This document shows, in pieces, positions 52,817 to 63,248 of a stretch of 64,000 nucleotides of DNA; the stretch's first letter is position 1; every line of letters begins with the position of its first letter. The notes beneath the pieces are model-generated. The model did not search any database. It saw only the letters and a program-made list of their open reading frames with translations, and was not told the origin of the DNA. Origin of the DNA: Phosphoribacter sp044220725 (GTDB lineage: Bacteria; Actinomycetota; Actinomycetes; Actinomycetales; Dermatophilaceae); contig JBGAQN010000001.1 of assembly GCA_044220725.1 (NCBI GenBank), positions 19,867-83,866 of the forward strand, given 5' to 3'. The position numbers were made by a program, and so were the translations under genes.

Positions 52817-54151
52817 CCACCCGCGGACCCACTCAGCGACCAGCCGCTCGTTGTCACGCGCGAGGGACCCACAGCGACCCTCTGGCTCAACCGGCCCGAG
52901 AAGCGCAACGCCGTCGACTATCAGATGTGGCTCGAACTAGCCCGGCTGGCAACGGAATTGGGAGCAGATCCTGACGTCCGGCTACTCGTCGTCCGAGGCG
53001 TGGGCGACCACTTCTGTGCCGGCGGCGACATCAGCGGGCTGGGCGATCTGCCGTTCGAGGAATACCGGCGGGCCAACGAGCTGGCCGATCGGGCGCTGGC
53101 CGACTTCCCCAAGCCGAGCATCGCGTTCATCCGGGGCGCCTGCGTGGGCGGAGGCGCCGAGATCGCCATCGCTTGTGATCTGCGGCTGGCCGCATCCGGG
53201 GCCCGGTTCGGGATCACACCCGCCCGCTTGGGGATCGTCTATCCCGGTTTCGCGGTCGCCCGCGCGGTCCAGCTCATCGGCGAGTCAGCCACCAAACACT
53301 TGCTGTTCACCGCCGAGATCATCGATGCCGAACGAGCCCTGCGGGTTGGGCTCATCGACGAATTGCTCGACGCCGACGCGGCCGAGGCGCGCCTGGCCGA
53401 GCTCGTCCAGGTCATGTCGACCGAGCGATCGCTGCTGACTCAGATGGCCAGCAAAGAGATGGTCGACTCGGTCCTTCTGCATGGCCACGTGACCGAGGAG
53501 GTCGGGGCCCGCTGGGATGCCGCCCTGGCCACGAGTCCCGACGCAGCCGAGGGCATCGCCGCGTTCACCCAACGCCGAACTCCCCACTTCACCTGGGCGC
53601 CGGCAGTCGCGGGAAGGCCCCCCGCACCTGTCAACATCACCACACCCGTGCTCGGGGTTGGCGGGTGCACCTCAGGTTGGGTCGGCGCGCTGCTCGCCCC
53701 CGGCCTGCCCCGCCCTCAGATGTATGCCGCGTCGACCATCACCGCGCTCGTGGAAACCGCGATGCAGTCCTGGTCCGTGTCGGTCGTGGCCATCTGCGAC
53801 GTCCGGGCCCGACCCGAGCTGAGCGCCGACCTGGCCACCTGGCGCACCACCCTGCCGCGGTGCACCGTGATCGACGTTCATCCCGAGTTGTCGTTCACCG
53901 AGATGTCCGGTGGCCCGCCGGCCGCCGTGCAGACCACGCCAGACCGGGTCGCGGCTCGGCTTGCCGAGTTGGCCCGGCACGGCATCTCCCGACCCAGCGT
54001 GCTCAGCGAGAGCGGGTATGCCGCGGACGACGTGCTCGATGCGTGTGCCGCTGCGTGGACGGCCGCCCGGCACGGCACAGGTGCGGCGCGCTCGATGCCT
54101 GAGGCCTCCGAAGGCTGCCCGGACGGCATACCGGGCGCGATCTGGGTCTGA
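52811..54151 (+). CDS. Enoyl-CoA hydratase/isomerase fused to a degenerate DUF429-like domain
   Basis: 446 residues. Residues 1-270 are a crotonase: LNRPEKRNAVD, oxyanion-hole segments HFCAGGDISGLGD and GACVGGGAEIAIACDLRLA, and FGITPARLGIVYP. The C-terminal 170 residues resemble DUF429 (predicted RNase H-like): VLGVGGCTSGWVGALLA (where the family normally has VLGVDGC), CTVIDVHPELSFTEM and the closing ADDVLDACAAAWTA with PGAIWV. The active-site Asp is Gly here, and the DIPIG-like motif reads CDV, so the domain is probably not catalytic. The start ATG is inside an octamer copy. Reaction specificity is unknown. Confidence 0.8.
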   Translation: MPPPADPLSDQPLVVTREGPTATLWLNRPEKRNAVDYQMWLELARLATELGADPDVRLLVVRGVGDHFCAGGDISGLGDLPFEEYRRANELADRALADFPKPSIAFIRGACVGGGAEIAIACDLRLAASGARFGITPARLGIVYPGFAVARAVQLIGESATKHLLFTAEIIDAERALRVGLIDELLDADAAEARLAELVQVMSTERSLLTQMASKEMVDSVLLHGHVTEEVGARWDAALATSPDAAEGIAAFTQRRTPHFTWAPAVAGRPPAPVNITTPVLGVGGCTSGWVGALLAPGLPRPQMYAASTITALVETAMQSWSVSVVAICDVRARPELSADLATWRTTLPRCTVIDVHPELSFTEMSGGPPAAVQTTPDRVAARLAELARHGISRPSVLSESGYAADDVLDACAAAWTAARHGTGAARSMPEASEGCPDGIPGAIWV

Positions 54152-54247
54152 CCGACGCTCAGGTGAGAGCAATCGACATCAGGGTGTCGATTTCGCTCAC
54201 CCCAGCGACGTCGGTGCCCGCGTGCGGAGGCAGCCACGCAGGGCCGG

Positions 54248-56050
54248 CTAGTTCTTGGCCCGACTGCGGATGGCCACGCCGGCCACGAGCACGCCGACAA
54301 GCACGGCCGAGACCACGCCAAAGCCCCACCGCGCCACCAGAGGCATCGCGATACCCAAGGCGCCGCCACCGACCCAGGCAGCCTGCAAGCGAGTCTCGGA
54401 CCACGAAAACACCTGGGCCCGAACCGAATCCACCGTGGCGGTCTGGATCAGCGCATCCAGGCACAGCTTGGCCAGCTGGCCGAACGCACCGCTCACCAGC
54501 CCCAGCAACACCAAGGTCGGCAGCGCATAGACGAACGTCACCAGGGCCAGGGCAGCAATCGCGACAAGGAGCGCTGCTGAGGCGATCACGGTCGGCGAGC
54601 GATCACCGATCCGATTGCCGACGAGGCTGCCGAGGCCATTCCCGACACCGGCCGCCACTCCGACCAGCCCCAGGGCGAGCACACTCGACACCCCTGGCAG
54701 CGGCTGATCCCAGAGCAGGAACGACAGGAACAGCGTGACGAACCCCGACAGCGCCTTTGCGCCCGAGGCGGTCGTCAATCCCGCTCGCACCGGCGCCGGC
54801 AGGGACATCCGCAACGCCCTGGCCCGCTCCCGTCGGCCGTGCCGAGCCTGAGCTGCCGGGGCCGGTCCGGCGTTGGTCGACGGCACCGAGTCCGACCCCG
54901 TGGGATCGGCGGGGTCGAGCTTCCCGATGGGAGGGTCCGCCGGGGGGCTGGCAGGCAGGTCAGTGACTGAGGGCCCGGATAGGCCGGCAGGTGCAGGCTC
55001 GGTCGGGTCAGTGGCTGAAGGCCCGGCATACCCCGTGGGCGCTTCGCGCTGAGAGTCGACAGCCGCAGGCAGTCGGATCGCCAACACAGTCGCCACGACA
55101 TAAATGGCAAAAGCCACCCGCAACGACCACGGCGCGCCCAGCCGGCCGATCGGCGCGGCGACGGCGGCGCCCAGCACCATCCCGATCAGCGTGGCCACCG
55201 ACTGCCGGGAGTTGGCGACAACCAGGGTGATCGCGTCCGGACGCACGAGGGGTATGCCGGCCGACAAGGCCACGGCGTAGGCCCGAGTCGCCATGAGGCA
55301 CAGCAGGGCAAGGGGAAGCACCCAGGCCGATCCGTCGCTGAGCGCGCCCGCGAGCACCCACGACAGGAAGGCGCGCAGGGCCAGGGTCGTGCCGATCGCC
55401 CAGCGTCGCCCGTGTCGCCAGCGGTCGAGCAGCGGCCCGACGAGGGGAGCCAACAACACAAACGGAGCCATCGTCGTGACAAGGAACAGGGCGACTTGAC
55501 CTCGAGCCTGTCCGATGGGCAGCGCGAGAATGGTGCTCGCCAGGGAGACGGTAAACGCGGCATCACCGGCGGAGGCGAGCACCTGCATCTCGGTGACCCG
55601 GCTCAGACCCGACTCGGCGGCACCTTGAGATCGGGCGAATCCGCGAAACCGCTGGGTGCCGGCGGTGGCCCCCCTGCCAACCAACCGGGCGCCCGTGGTG
55701 ACGCCCTTGGCCGCGATTCGGCTCGTCGTGGCGGTGGCCCGCCCGGCCGCCCGGCCCGCCCGCGTGGTGGCTCTGCCGGTCGCGGTCGCAGCCCGCCGGG
55801 CCCGTGCCGCGGCGAGTTCGACGAGGGCTGGCTGGTCGGTCGGGCTGTTCTTCAAGGGCTGTCGGGGGGCTCGGCGGGGAGGTTGCTCCCGGGATGGAAG
55901 GGGGCCCTGGGGAGGGGGGCCCTGGGGAGGGGGGCCCTGGGTAGGGGGGCCCTGGGGAGGCTGGCCCTCGGACGCTCCGACGCTCGGACCGTCGAGATCG
56001 CCGCCGGGACCCGGCCAGGTCTCGGCACTCGACGGCTGCGCGATCTCCAC
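54248..56050 (-). CDS. MFS transporter with long Pro-rich, basic N-terminal extension
   Basis: 600 residues. Residues about 1-150 are cytoplasmic: a Pro/Gln/Gly repeat (GPPPQGPPPQG) coded by 15-bp repeats and an Ala/Arg/Thr-rich helix. The MFS domain then has 12 predicted helices, split by a 90-residue Pro/Asp/Ser-rich central loop. The second half includes GNGLGSLVGNRIGDRSPTVI and SWSETRLQAAWVGGGALGI. I use GTG 56050 (VEIAQPSSAE) as start; frame continuation upstream lacks codon bias and motifs. Substrate unknown. It is convergent with the hydratase gene and divergent from glgP. Confidence 0.75.
   Translation of the reverse strand: MEIAQPSSAETWPGPGGDLDGPSVGASEGQPPQGPPTQGPPPQGPPPQGPLPSREQPPRRAPRQPLKNSPTDQPALVELAAARARRAATATGRATTRAGRAAGRATATTSRIAAKGVTTGARLVGRGATAGTQRFRGFARSQGAAESGLSRVTEMQVLASAGDAAFTVSLASTILALPIGQARGQVALFLVTTMAPFVLLAPLVGPLLDRWRHGRRWAIGTTLALRAFLSWVLAGALSDGSAWVLPLALLCLMATRAYAVALSAGIPLVRPDAITLVVANSRQSVATLIGMVLGAAVAAPIGRLGAPWSLRVAFAIYVVATVLAIRLPAAVDSQREAPTGYAGPSATDPTEPAPAGLSGPSVTDLPASPPADPPIGKLDPADPTGSDSVPSTNAGPAPAAQARHGRRERARALRMSLPAPVRAGLTTASGAKALSGFVTLFLSFLLWDQPLPGVSSVLALGLVGVAAGVGNGLGSLVGNRIGDRSPTVIASAALLVAIAALALVTFVYALPTLVLLGLVSGAFGQLAKLCLDALIQTATVDSVRAQVFSWSETRLQAAWVGGGALGIAMPLVARWGFGVVSAVLVGVLVAGVAIRSRAKN
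55902..55965. repeat. 15-bp G-rich coding minisatellite in the MFS gene
   Basis: About four units of GGGGGGCCCTGGGGA, in frame, encode PPPQG repeats read leftward. The run is strongly G-rich on the plus strand. Confidence 0.88.
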
Positions 56051-56320
56051 GAAACCATCCTGCCCCGTGGGCACCTGCGGGAGCGGACGGCATACCGGAT
56101 GAAGTGGACCCGTTGCGCTCCGCAGGCGCGTGCGGGCACGCACGCGTGCGGGCACGCATCGGTATGCCGACGCCACCCCCTTCTGGCCGCCGGCGCTGGC
56201 CGCCGGTCTGGCACCCGGCCGAGATCGAGGAGGAGACCTTTGGCCCATGGGTCGCCGAACGGTCGGGGTCTAGCGTTGAGGGCCTGATCGATTGCTCACC
56301 CACGAGACCTAAAGGCCACC
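56051..56320. other. Divergent intergenic region upstream of glgP
   Basis: This 270-bp gap holds a short duplicated palindrome GCGTGCGGGCACGC (about 56128-56160), two octamer copies (about 56088 and 56160), and AAAGG before the glgP ATG. No clear promoter boxes or genes are seen. Confidence 0.5.
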
Positions 56321-58903
<2,583 letters not shown>

Positions 58904-58904
58904 G

Positions 58905-58962
58905 GCTGGCGACTGGCGACTGGCGACTGGCGGCTGGCGACTGGCGACTGGCGGCTGGCGAC
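58905..58962. repeat. 7-bp tandem repeat downstream of glgP
   Basis: About eight copies of CTGGCGA or CTGGCGG directly follow the glgP stop and run up to the 58-bp hairpin element. Probably a slippage-prone minisatellite. Confidence 0.9.
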
Positions 58963-58970
58963 ACCACCGC

Positions 58971-59028
58971 TGGCACTTGATCCGCTTTCCTGGCAGATGT
59001 TTCCGCCATGAGAACGGTTTAAGTGCCA
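58971..59028. repeat. 58-bp hairpin element, degenerate copy
   Basis: TGGCACTTGATCCGCTTT (left) and AGAACGGTTTAAGTGCCA (right, 59011-59028) pair with four mismatches in 18. The middle contains TGGCAGATGTTT, identical to the copy at 61441, with no length change between the two copies. It lies between glgP and the sugar dehydrogenase gene. Confidence 0.8.
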
Positions 59029-59077
59029 ATCGAAGGTGGACGCGCCTCCCGAAGGCCTGACTTGTTACCGTGAGGCG

Positions 59078-60247
59078 GTGTTGGGAGCGCGCCCTCACCG
59101 AAGGACCGCCGCCGTGCTCGCGGTGGTCCTTGGCGTGAGCGCTGTGGCGTGCACGGCCAGCCGATCGCCGGGAGACACCGCACCGGGTATGCCGCCCGCC
59201 TCCTCCGCGGGCGGCATACCATTCGCCGTCTCCCCTTTGCGAGCCTTCGACGAGCCGTGGGCGATGGCCTTCCTGCCCGATGGACGAGCCCTGGTGACCG
59301 AACGCGGTGGAGCGCTCCTGGTCGTCGACGTCGCGACCGGATCGACGGCCACCGTTGCCGGGACGCCCGAGGTAGTGGTCGGCGGCCAGGGTGGTCTCGG
59401 CGACGTCATCCTGAGCCCGACGTATGCTGCGGACCGCCGGATCTACCTCAGCTGGGTCGAGGGCGCGCCCGACGGGACGTCCGGCGCGGTCGTCGGGCAC
59501 GCCGTGTTGGCCCCGGACGGATCGCCGCGGCTCGACGCCTTGACCGTCGTATGGCGCCAGCAACCGAAGGTGACCGGGCAGGGCCACTTCGCGCATCGGT
59601 TGGCGATCAGCCCGGACGGTCAGCATCTGTTCGTCACCTCGGGCGAGCGGCAGAAGTTCGACCCGGCCCAGGATCTGAACGGCAACCTCGGCAAGGTGCT
59701 CCGGCTGACCCTCGATGGTCGACCGGCCGTGGGCAACCCGCTGGCCGGTCGCAGCGGCGTGACCTCCGAGATCTGGTCCTGGGGCCACCGCAATCCGTTG
59801 GGCATCGCGTTCGACGGGACGGGCGCGCTATGGGTGTCGGAGATGGGGCCGCGCGGCGGCGACGAGATCAACAGGGTCCTGCCGGGCCGAAACTACGGCT
59901 GGCCACTGGTCTCGAACGGCTCGCACTACAGCGGCGAGGACATTCCAGACCACCGTCCCGGGGACGGCTTCGAGGCCCCCGCGGTGTGGTGGAATCCCTC
60001 GATCTCGCCTGGCAACCTGCTGGCCTACTCAGGGTCGCTCTTCCCGGCTTGGCGGGGCGACCTGTTCGTCGGTGCGCTCTCGGGAGAGGCGCTCATCCGG
60101 ATCGACGTCGACGGCACCACCGCGACGGTCGGCGACACCTGGCAGATGGGCGCGCGGATCCGTGAGGTCGAGCAGGGACCCGACGGATCGATCTGGCTGC
60201 TCGAGGACGGCGACGGGGGTCGGCTGCTCCACCTCACCCCGCGCTGA
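59078..60247 (+). CDS. PQQ-dependent glucose/sorbosone dehydrogenase-like lipoprotein
   Basis: 389 residues. A signal sequence ends LGVSAVAC, a likely lipobox. The beta-propeller shows PWAMAFLPDGRALVTER, GQGGLGDVILSP, HFAHRLAISPDG, WGHRNPLGIAFD and EMGPRGGDEINR, the soluble-glucose-dehydrogenase (Asd/GSDH) pattern; the His in HFAHRL fits the catalytic position. GTG 59078 is used. The linker after the lipobox (PGMPPASSAGGIP) is encoded by an inverted octamer pair (59186-59220). PQQ use and substrate are by family only. Confidence 0.85.
   Translation: MLGARPHRRTAAVLAVVLGVSAVACTASRSPGDTAPGMPPASSAGGIPFAVSPLRAFDEPWAMAFLPDGRALVTERGGALLVVDVATGSTATVAGTPEVVVGGQGGLGDVILSPTYAADRRIYLSWVEGAPDGTSGAVVGHAVLAPDGSPRLDALTVVWRQQPKVTGQGHFAHRLAISPDGQHLFVTSGERQKFDPAQDLNGNLGKVLRLTLDGRPAVGNPLAGRSGVTSEIWSWGHRNPLGIAFDGTGALWVSEMGPRGGDEINRVLPGRNYGWPLVSNGSHYSGEDIPDHRPGDGFEAPAVWWNPSISPGNLLAYSGSLFPAWRGDLFVGALSGEALIRIDVDGTTATVGDTWQMGARIREVEQGPDGSIWLLEDGDGGRLLHLTPR
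59186..59220. repeat. Inverted octamer pair in the lipoprotein linker codons
   Basis: GGTATGCCGCCCGC (59186-59199) and GCGGGCGGCATACC (59207-59220) are perfect 14-bp arms around a 7-base loop, within coding sequence of the sugar dehydrogenase. Confidence 0.88.
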
Positions 60248-60278
60248 CGCAAGGTCTCACTCACGTTCCTGGCTCGGA

Positions 60279-60317
60279 CAGGGGTATGCCGCGGCGCAAC
60301 TCCGCGGCATACCCCTG
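60279..60317. terminator. Bidirectional hairpin made of an inverted octamer pair between convergent genes
   Basis: CAGGGGTATGCCGCGG (60279-60294) pairs perfectly with CCGCGGCATACCCCTG (60302-60317) around CGCAACT. It is 31 bp after the sugar dehydrogenase stop and 88 bp beyond the SDR stop, a position that suits both transcripts. Confidence 0.85.
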
Positions 60318-60405
60318 GGTCGGTCGGCTCGTGCGGGCGGGGCCTGGTGAGAGGACTCGGCCAGGGCGTCCTTGGCTAAAGCCACGTCCCCGGAATTAAG
60401 GATGG

Positions 60406-61230
60406 TCAGCTCCCGAGGAGCGCCGCCATCTTCTTGGCGATCAGATCGGTGGCTTGTTGCGGCGCCACCCGGGAGAGCTTGTCGAGCATGCTGGCATCCC
60501 GTCCGATGACCACGCGATAACTGCCGCGTTCGATGGCCTCGATGAGCTGCCGGGCGGCCACTTGCGGGGAGGTCATGCTCGCGGCCATCGTCCGAGTGGC
60601 TGCCTCGTCGGACGCGTCCGCCCCTGGGATGCGCGCGCCGGAGTTCTCGGCGATGCTCGTCGCCACCGCTCCGGGGAAGACGATGGTGACCGCGACCGGA
60701 GTGCCGCGTAACTCGGCATACAGGCCCTCGGTGAAAAGCTTGACCGCCGCCTTGCTCGCGCCGTAGACCGTTTGTCCCGGCACCGGGGCGAACGCGCCCA
60801 TGCTCGACACGTTGACGATTGCCGCCTCGGGTCGAGCACGGAGCAACGGCAGGAACGCCTGGCAGGTCCGCACGACCCCCCAGAAGTTGACGTCCATCAC
60901 CGTGCGCATCTCGTCCTCGGTGAGGTCGACGAACCGGACGAAGTGCTGGATGATGCCGGCCACGTTGACCAATCCGTCGACCTGCCCGTGCGCGGCCACC
61001 ACCTGCTCGGGCAGCGCGGCCACCGCAGCGGCATCGGTGAGGTCGACCGGGTGGCCGGTCACTCTGTCTGCGACGCTCGCCCCCGCCAGCCTGATCGTCT
61101 CGGCAATGCCGTCGGGCCGCAGGTCGACGATCGCCACGCGCGCGTCTCGCGCGAGGAGCCCGAGCACCACCTCTCGGCCGATTCCGTTGCCGCCACCGGT
61201 GACCACGAACACCTTGCGCTCGATCTTCAT
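60406..61230 (-). CDS. Short-chain dehydrogenase/reductase
   Basis: 274-residue NAD(P)-dependent oxidoreductase. Cofactor motif TGGGNGIG, VDLRP after strand 2 (suggesting NAD(H)), NVAGI, and catalytic Ser-Tyr-Lys in NVSSMGAFAPVPGQTVYGASKAAV. ATG 61230 follows GGAGGG by eight bases. It is convergent with the sugar dehydrogenase gene. Substrate not predictable. Confidence 0.92.
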   Translation of the reverse strand: MKIERKVFVVTGGGNGIGREVVLGLLARDARVAIVDLRPDGIAETIRLAGASVADRVTGHPVDLTDAAAVAALPEQVVAAHGQVDGLVNVAGIIQHFVRFVDLTEDEMRTVMDVNFWGVVRTCQAFLPLLRARPEAAIVNVSSMGAFAPVPGQTVYGASKAAVKLFTEGLYAELRGTPVAVTIVFPGAVATSIAENSGARIPGADASDEAATRTMAASMTSPQVAARQLIEAIERGSYRVVIGRDASMLDKLSRVAPQQATDLIAKKMAALLGS

Positions 61231-61555
61231 GATCGATCCCTCCGTCCCCGTTGGAGTTTCGTCAGGCGCGAGTCGTCTCACGGGGTCACCTCCACGTTAA
61301 CTCCGTTGCGCAGCAACGAGAGCCGCGGAGGGTGTCTCCTCGCTCACCCCTCGGTGGAGCGACCACGCGGGTCCGGTATGCCGCGGGCGTCGGGGGGCGG
61401 TCACCCCCGGGTCACCGCCGGGTCACCGCCGGACCCGTCGTGGCACTTAAACCGTTCTTGTGGCAGATGTTTGTGCCAATAGAACGGTTTAAGTGCCACG
61501 CGAGAGAGTCGAACCGCACGGCGACCGCACGGCGAACGGCCGTCGACCGGGACGA
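61231..61555. other. Intergenic region with repeats upstream of the SDR gene
   Basis: This 325-bp gap carries one octamer copy (about 61375), a short GGGTCACCGCC tandem repeat (about 61400-61435) and the perfect copy of the 58-bp hairpin element (61439-61500). No gene or clear promoter is recognised. Confidence 0.55.
61439..61500. repeat. 58-bp hairpin element, perfect copy
   Basis: CGTGGCACTTAAACCGTTCT (61439-61458) pairs perfectly with 61481-61500, a 20-bp stem. The 22-base apical part contains TGGCA and TGCCA, which can extend the fold. The element shares TGGCAGATGTTT and its right arm with the copy at 58971-59028. Confidence 0.9.
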
Positions 61556-62983
61556 TCAGGCGCGTAACGCCTGGGCCAGGTCCCGGAAATCGGTGACCAA
61601 CGCGGCCAAGTCCTCGTCGGTGTGCGCCAGCGACACGAGCCACTGCTCATCCAGACCGGGCGGCGTGAGGATGTTGCGGTTGACGCCCCAGAGCCAGGAG
61701 AGCTCGGCCATCCGGAAGTCGGTCGCCTTGTAGTCCCGGTAATTGCGCACCGGTGTCGTCGACCAGGTGATGCAGCCCTTGATACCCATCCCGACCGTGT
61801 GGGCAGGCAACTCGAACTCGGTGATGACCGCGTCGATCCCGTCCAGGGTCGCGACGTTGATCGCCTCGGCCCGGTCCAGCGCCTCGTGCGTGCAGACCTC
61901 ATCCACCGCCCGCGCGGCGGCCATGACGAGCGGATTGCCGTTATACGTCCCGTAGTGCGCCATCCGGCCGTCGACGACGACCTGCATGACCTCCTGGCGC
62001 CCGCCGAACGCTGCCAACGGCAGCCCGCCACCGATGCTCTTGGCCAGCGTGACGAGGTCGGGCTTGACCCCCAACCGCTGCGACGCACCGGCATACCCGG
62101 CGGTGAGCCCGGTCTTCACCTCGTCGAAAACCAGGACGATCCCGTATTCATCGCACGCCGCGCGGACCCCCGCGAGATAGCCCTCGTCCGGCACGACAAT
62201 GGCGAGGTTCTCGATGACCGGCTCCATGACGAGCGCGGCGATCTCCCGGCCGTGCTTGGCCAGCACCCCCCGCAACTGGCCCAGGTCGTTGAACGGCACG
62301 ACATAGACCGTCCCCGGCTCGGCATCGTGCGGGACGTGCGGGATCGGCGCGTCGGCCGGACCGATGTCGGCCAGCGCGGGCTTGACCGACACCTGCATCG
62401 CGTCGTACCCGCCGTGATAGCCGCCTTCGATCTTGACGACCGCCTTCCGGCCGGTATAGGCGCGGGCCACGCGGACGGCATACATGACGGACTCGGTGCC
62501 CGACTGGGTGAAGCGGAGCATGTCGAGCTGGAAGCGGTCCTGGAACAGCTCGGCCACCTCGGTCGCGGTCGGCGACGGCGTGACGAACAGGGTGCCTACG
62601 GTGTCCAGAGCGTGGCGGACGTGGTCGACGACGACGGGGTGCAGGTGGCCGACCATCATCGCGCCGAAGCCCATCGACATGTCCAGCAAGCGCCGCCCGT
62701 CGACGTCGGTGACGTGCGCGCCGCGCGCGGAGACGATCGAGATCGGGTGGGGGTCCCAGTGCTGGAAGCTCGACGTGACCCCCAGCGGCAGGGTCTTGCT
62801 CGCCCGCGCGTTGTGCTCAGCCGAGCCGGGCGTCTGCCGGACAAACCGCTCCCACTCGGCGGCCAGCAGCGCCTCGACCCGGTCGGGGTCGACGGGCGTC
62901 GAACGGGTCGGCAGCCAGCGCCGCGTGGCCGGGTCGTGCGCGGGCCACCCGGGCTGGGCTTGAGGCTGGGTCTGGTCGGTCAT
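61556..62983 (-). CDS. Class III PLP aminotransferase / glutamate-1-semialdehyde aminomutase-like
   Basis: 475 residues. Class III motifs: SGTESVMYAVRVARAYTGR, KIEGGYHGGYD, the Asp in LVFDEVKTG, and the PLP lysine in LAKSIGGGLPLAAFGG. N-terminal SAEHNARASKTLPLGVTSSF resembles GSA aminomutase-like and beta-amino-acid aminotransferases. It lacks hem-gene neighbours, so heme synthesis is unlikely. ATG 62983 has GGAGGAG nine bases before it. Substrate unknown. Confidence 0.88.
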   Translation of the reverse strand: MTDQTQPQAQPGWPAHDPATRRWLPTRSTPVDPDRVEALLAAEWERFVRQTPGSAEHNARASKTLPLGVTSSFQHWDPHPISIVSARGAHVTDVDGRRLLDMSMGFGAMMVGHLHPVVVDHVRHALDTVGTLFVTPSPTATEVAELFQDRFQLDMLRFTQSGTESVMYAVRVARAYTGRKAVVKIEGGYHGGYDAMQVSVKPALADIGPADAPIPHVPHDAEPGTVYVVPFNDLGQLRGVLAKHGREIAALVMEPVIENLAIVVPDEGYLAGVRAACDEYGIVLVFDEVKTGLTAGYAGASQRLGVKPDLVTLAKSIGGGLPLAAFGGRQEVMQVVVDGRMAHYGTYNGNPLVMAAARAVDEVCTHEALDRAEAINVATLDGIDAVITEFELPAHTVGMGIKGCITWSTTPVRNYRDYKATDFRMAELSWLWGVNRNILTPPGLDEQWLVSLAHTDEDLAALVTDFRDLAQALRA

Positions 62984-63248
62984 ACCGTCGTCTCCTCCCC
63001 GTCGGCGGCCGCCCCGCCGAGTTCCAGGCATCATCGCCTATCCGTCGCGATTTGCCTAGTCCACCGCTGAAACCTCGCCTTCCGGTCCGCTCAACCTACG
63101 GATTCCGTATGCCGTGCCGCTCGCCGTTGCGTTGATCTGGCTGATCCCCGATCGCCGCATGGAACGCGCGGTCATCGACGCCGAGGCGCGCGAGGCCTGA
63201 CCTAGGCCACACGCGCCTCCCGCGCCACGCCGTCGGCAGATCGCCCGC
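62984..63248. other. Intergenic region without a confident gene
   Basis: An octamer copy lies at about 63107. A 29-codon plus-strand frame (63114-63200, VPLAVALIWLIPDRRMER) could be a tiny membrane peptide or the tail of a decayed gene, but has no RBS. Confidence 0.4.

Noticed and set aside
58971..59028. 58-bp hairpin as an ordinary intrinsic terminator
   Set aside because: There is no T run, and the same-length second copy upstream of a gene start region (61439) does not fit a plain terminator.
63114..63200. Tiny plus-strand membrane peptide VPLAVALIWLIPDRRMER...
   Set aside because: It is only 28 codons long with a GTG start and no RBS; it could be a decayed gene tail, so it is not listed as a gene.
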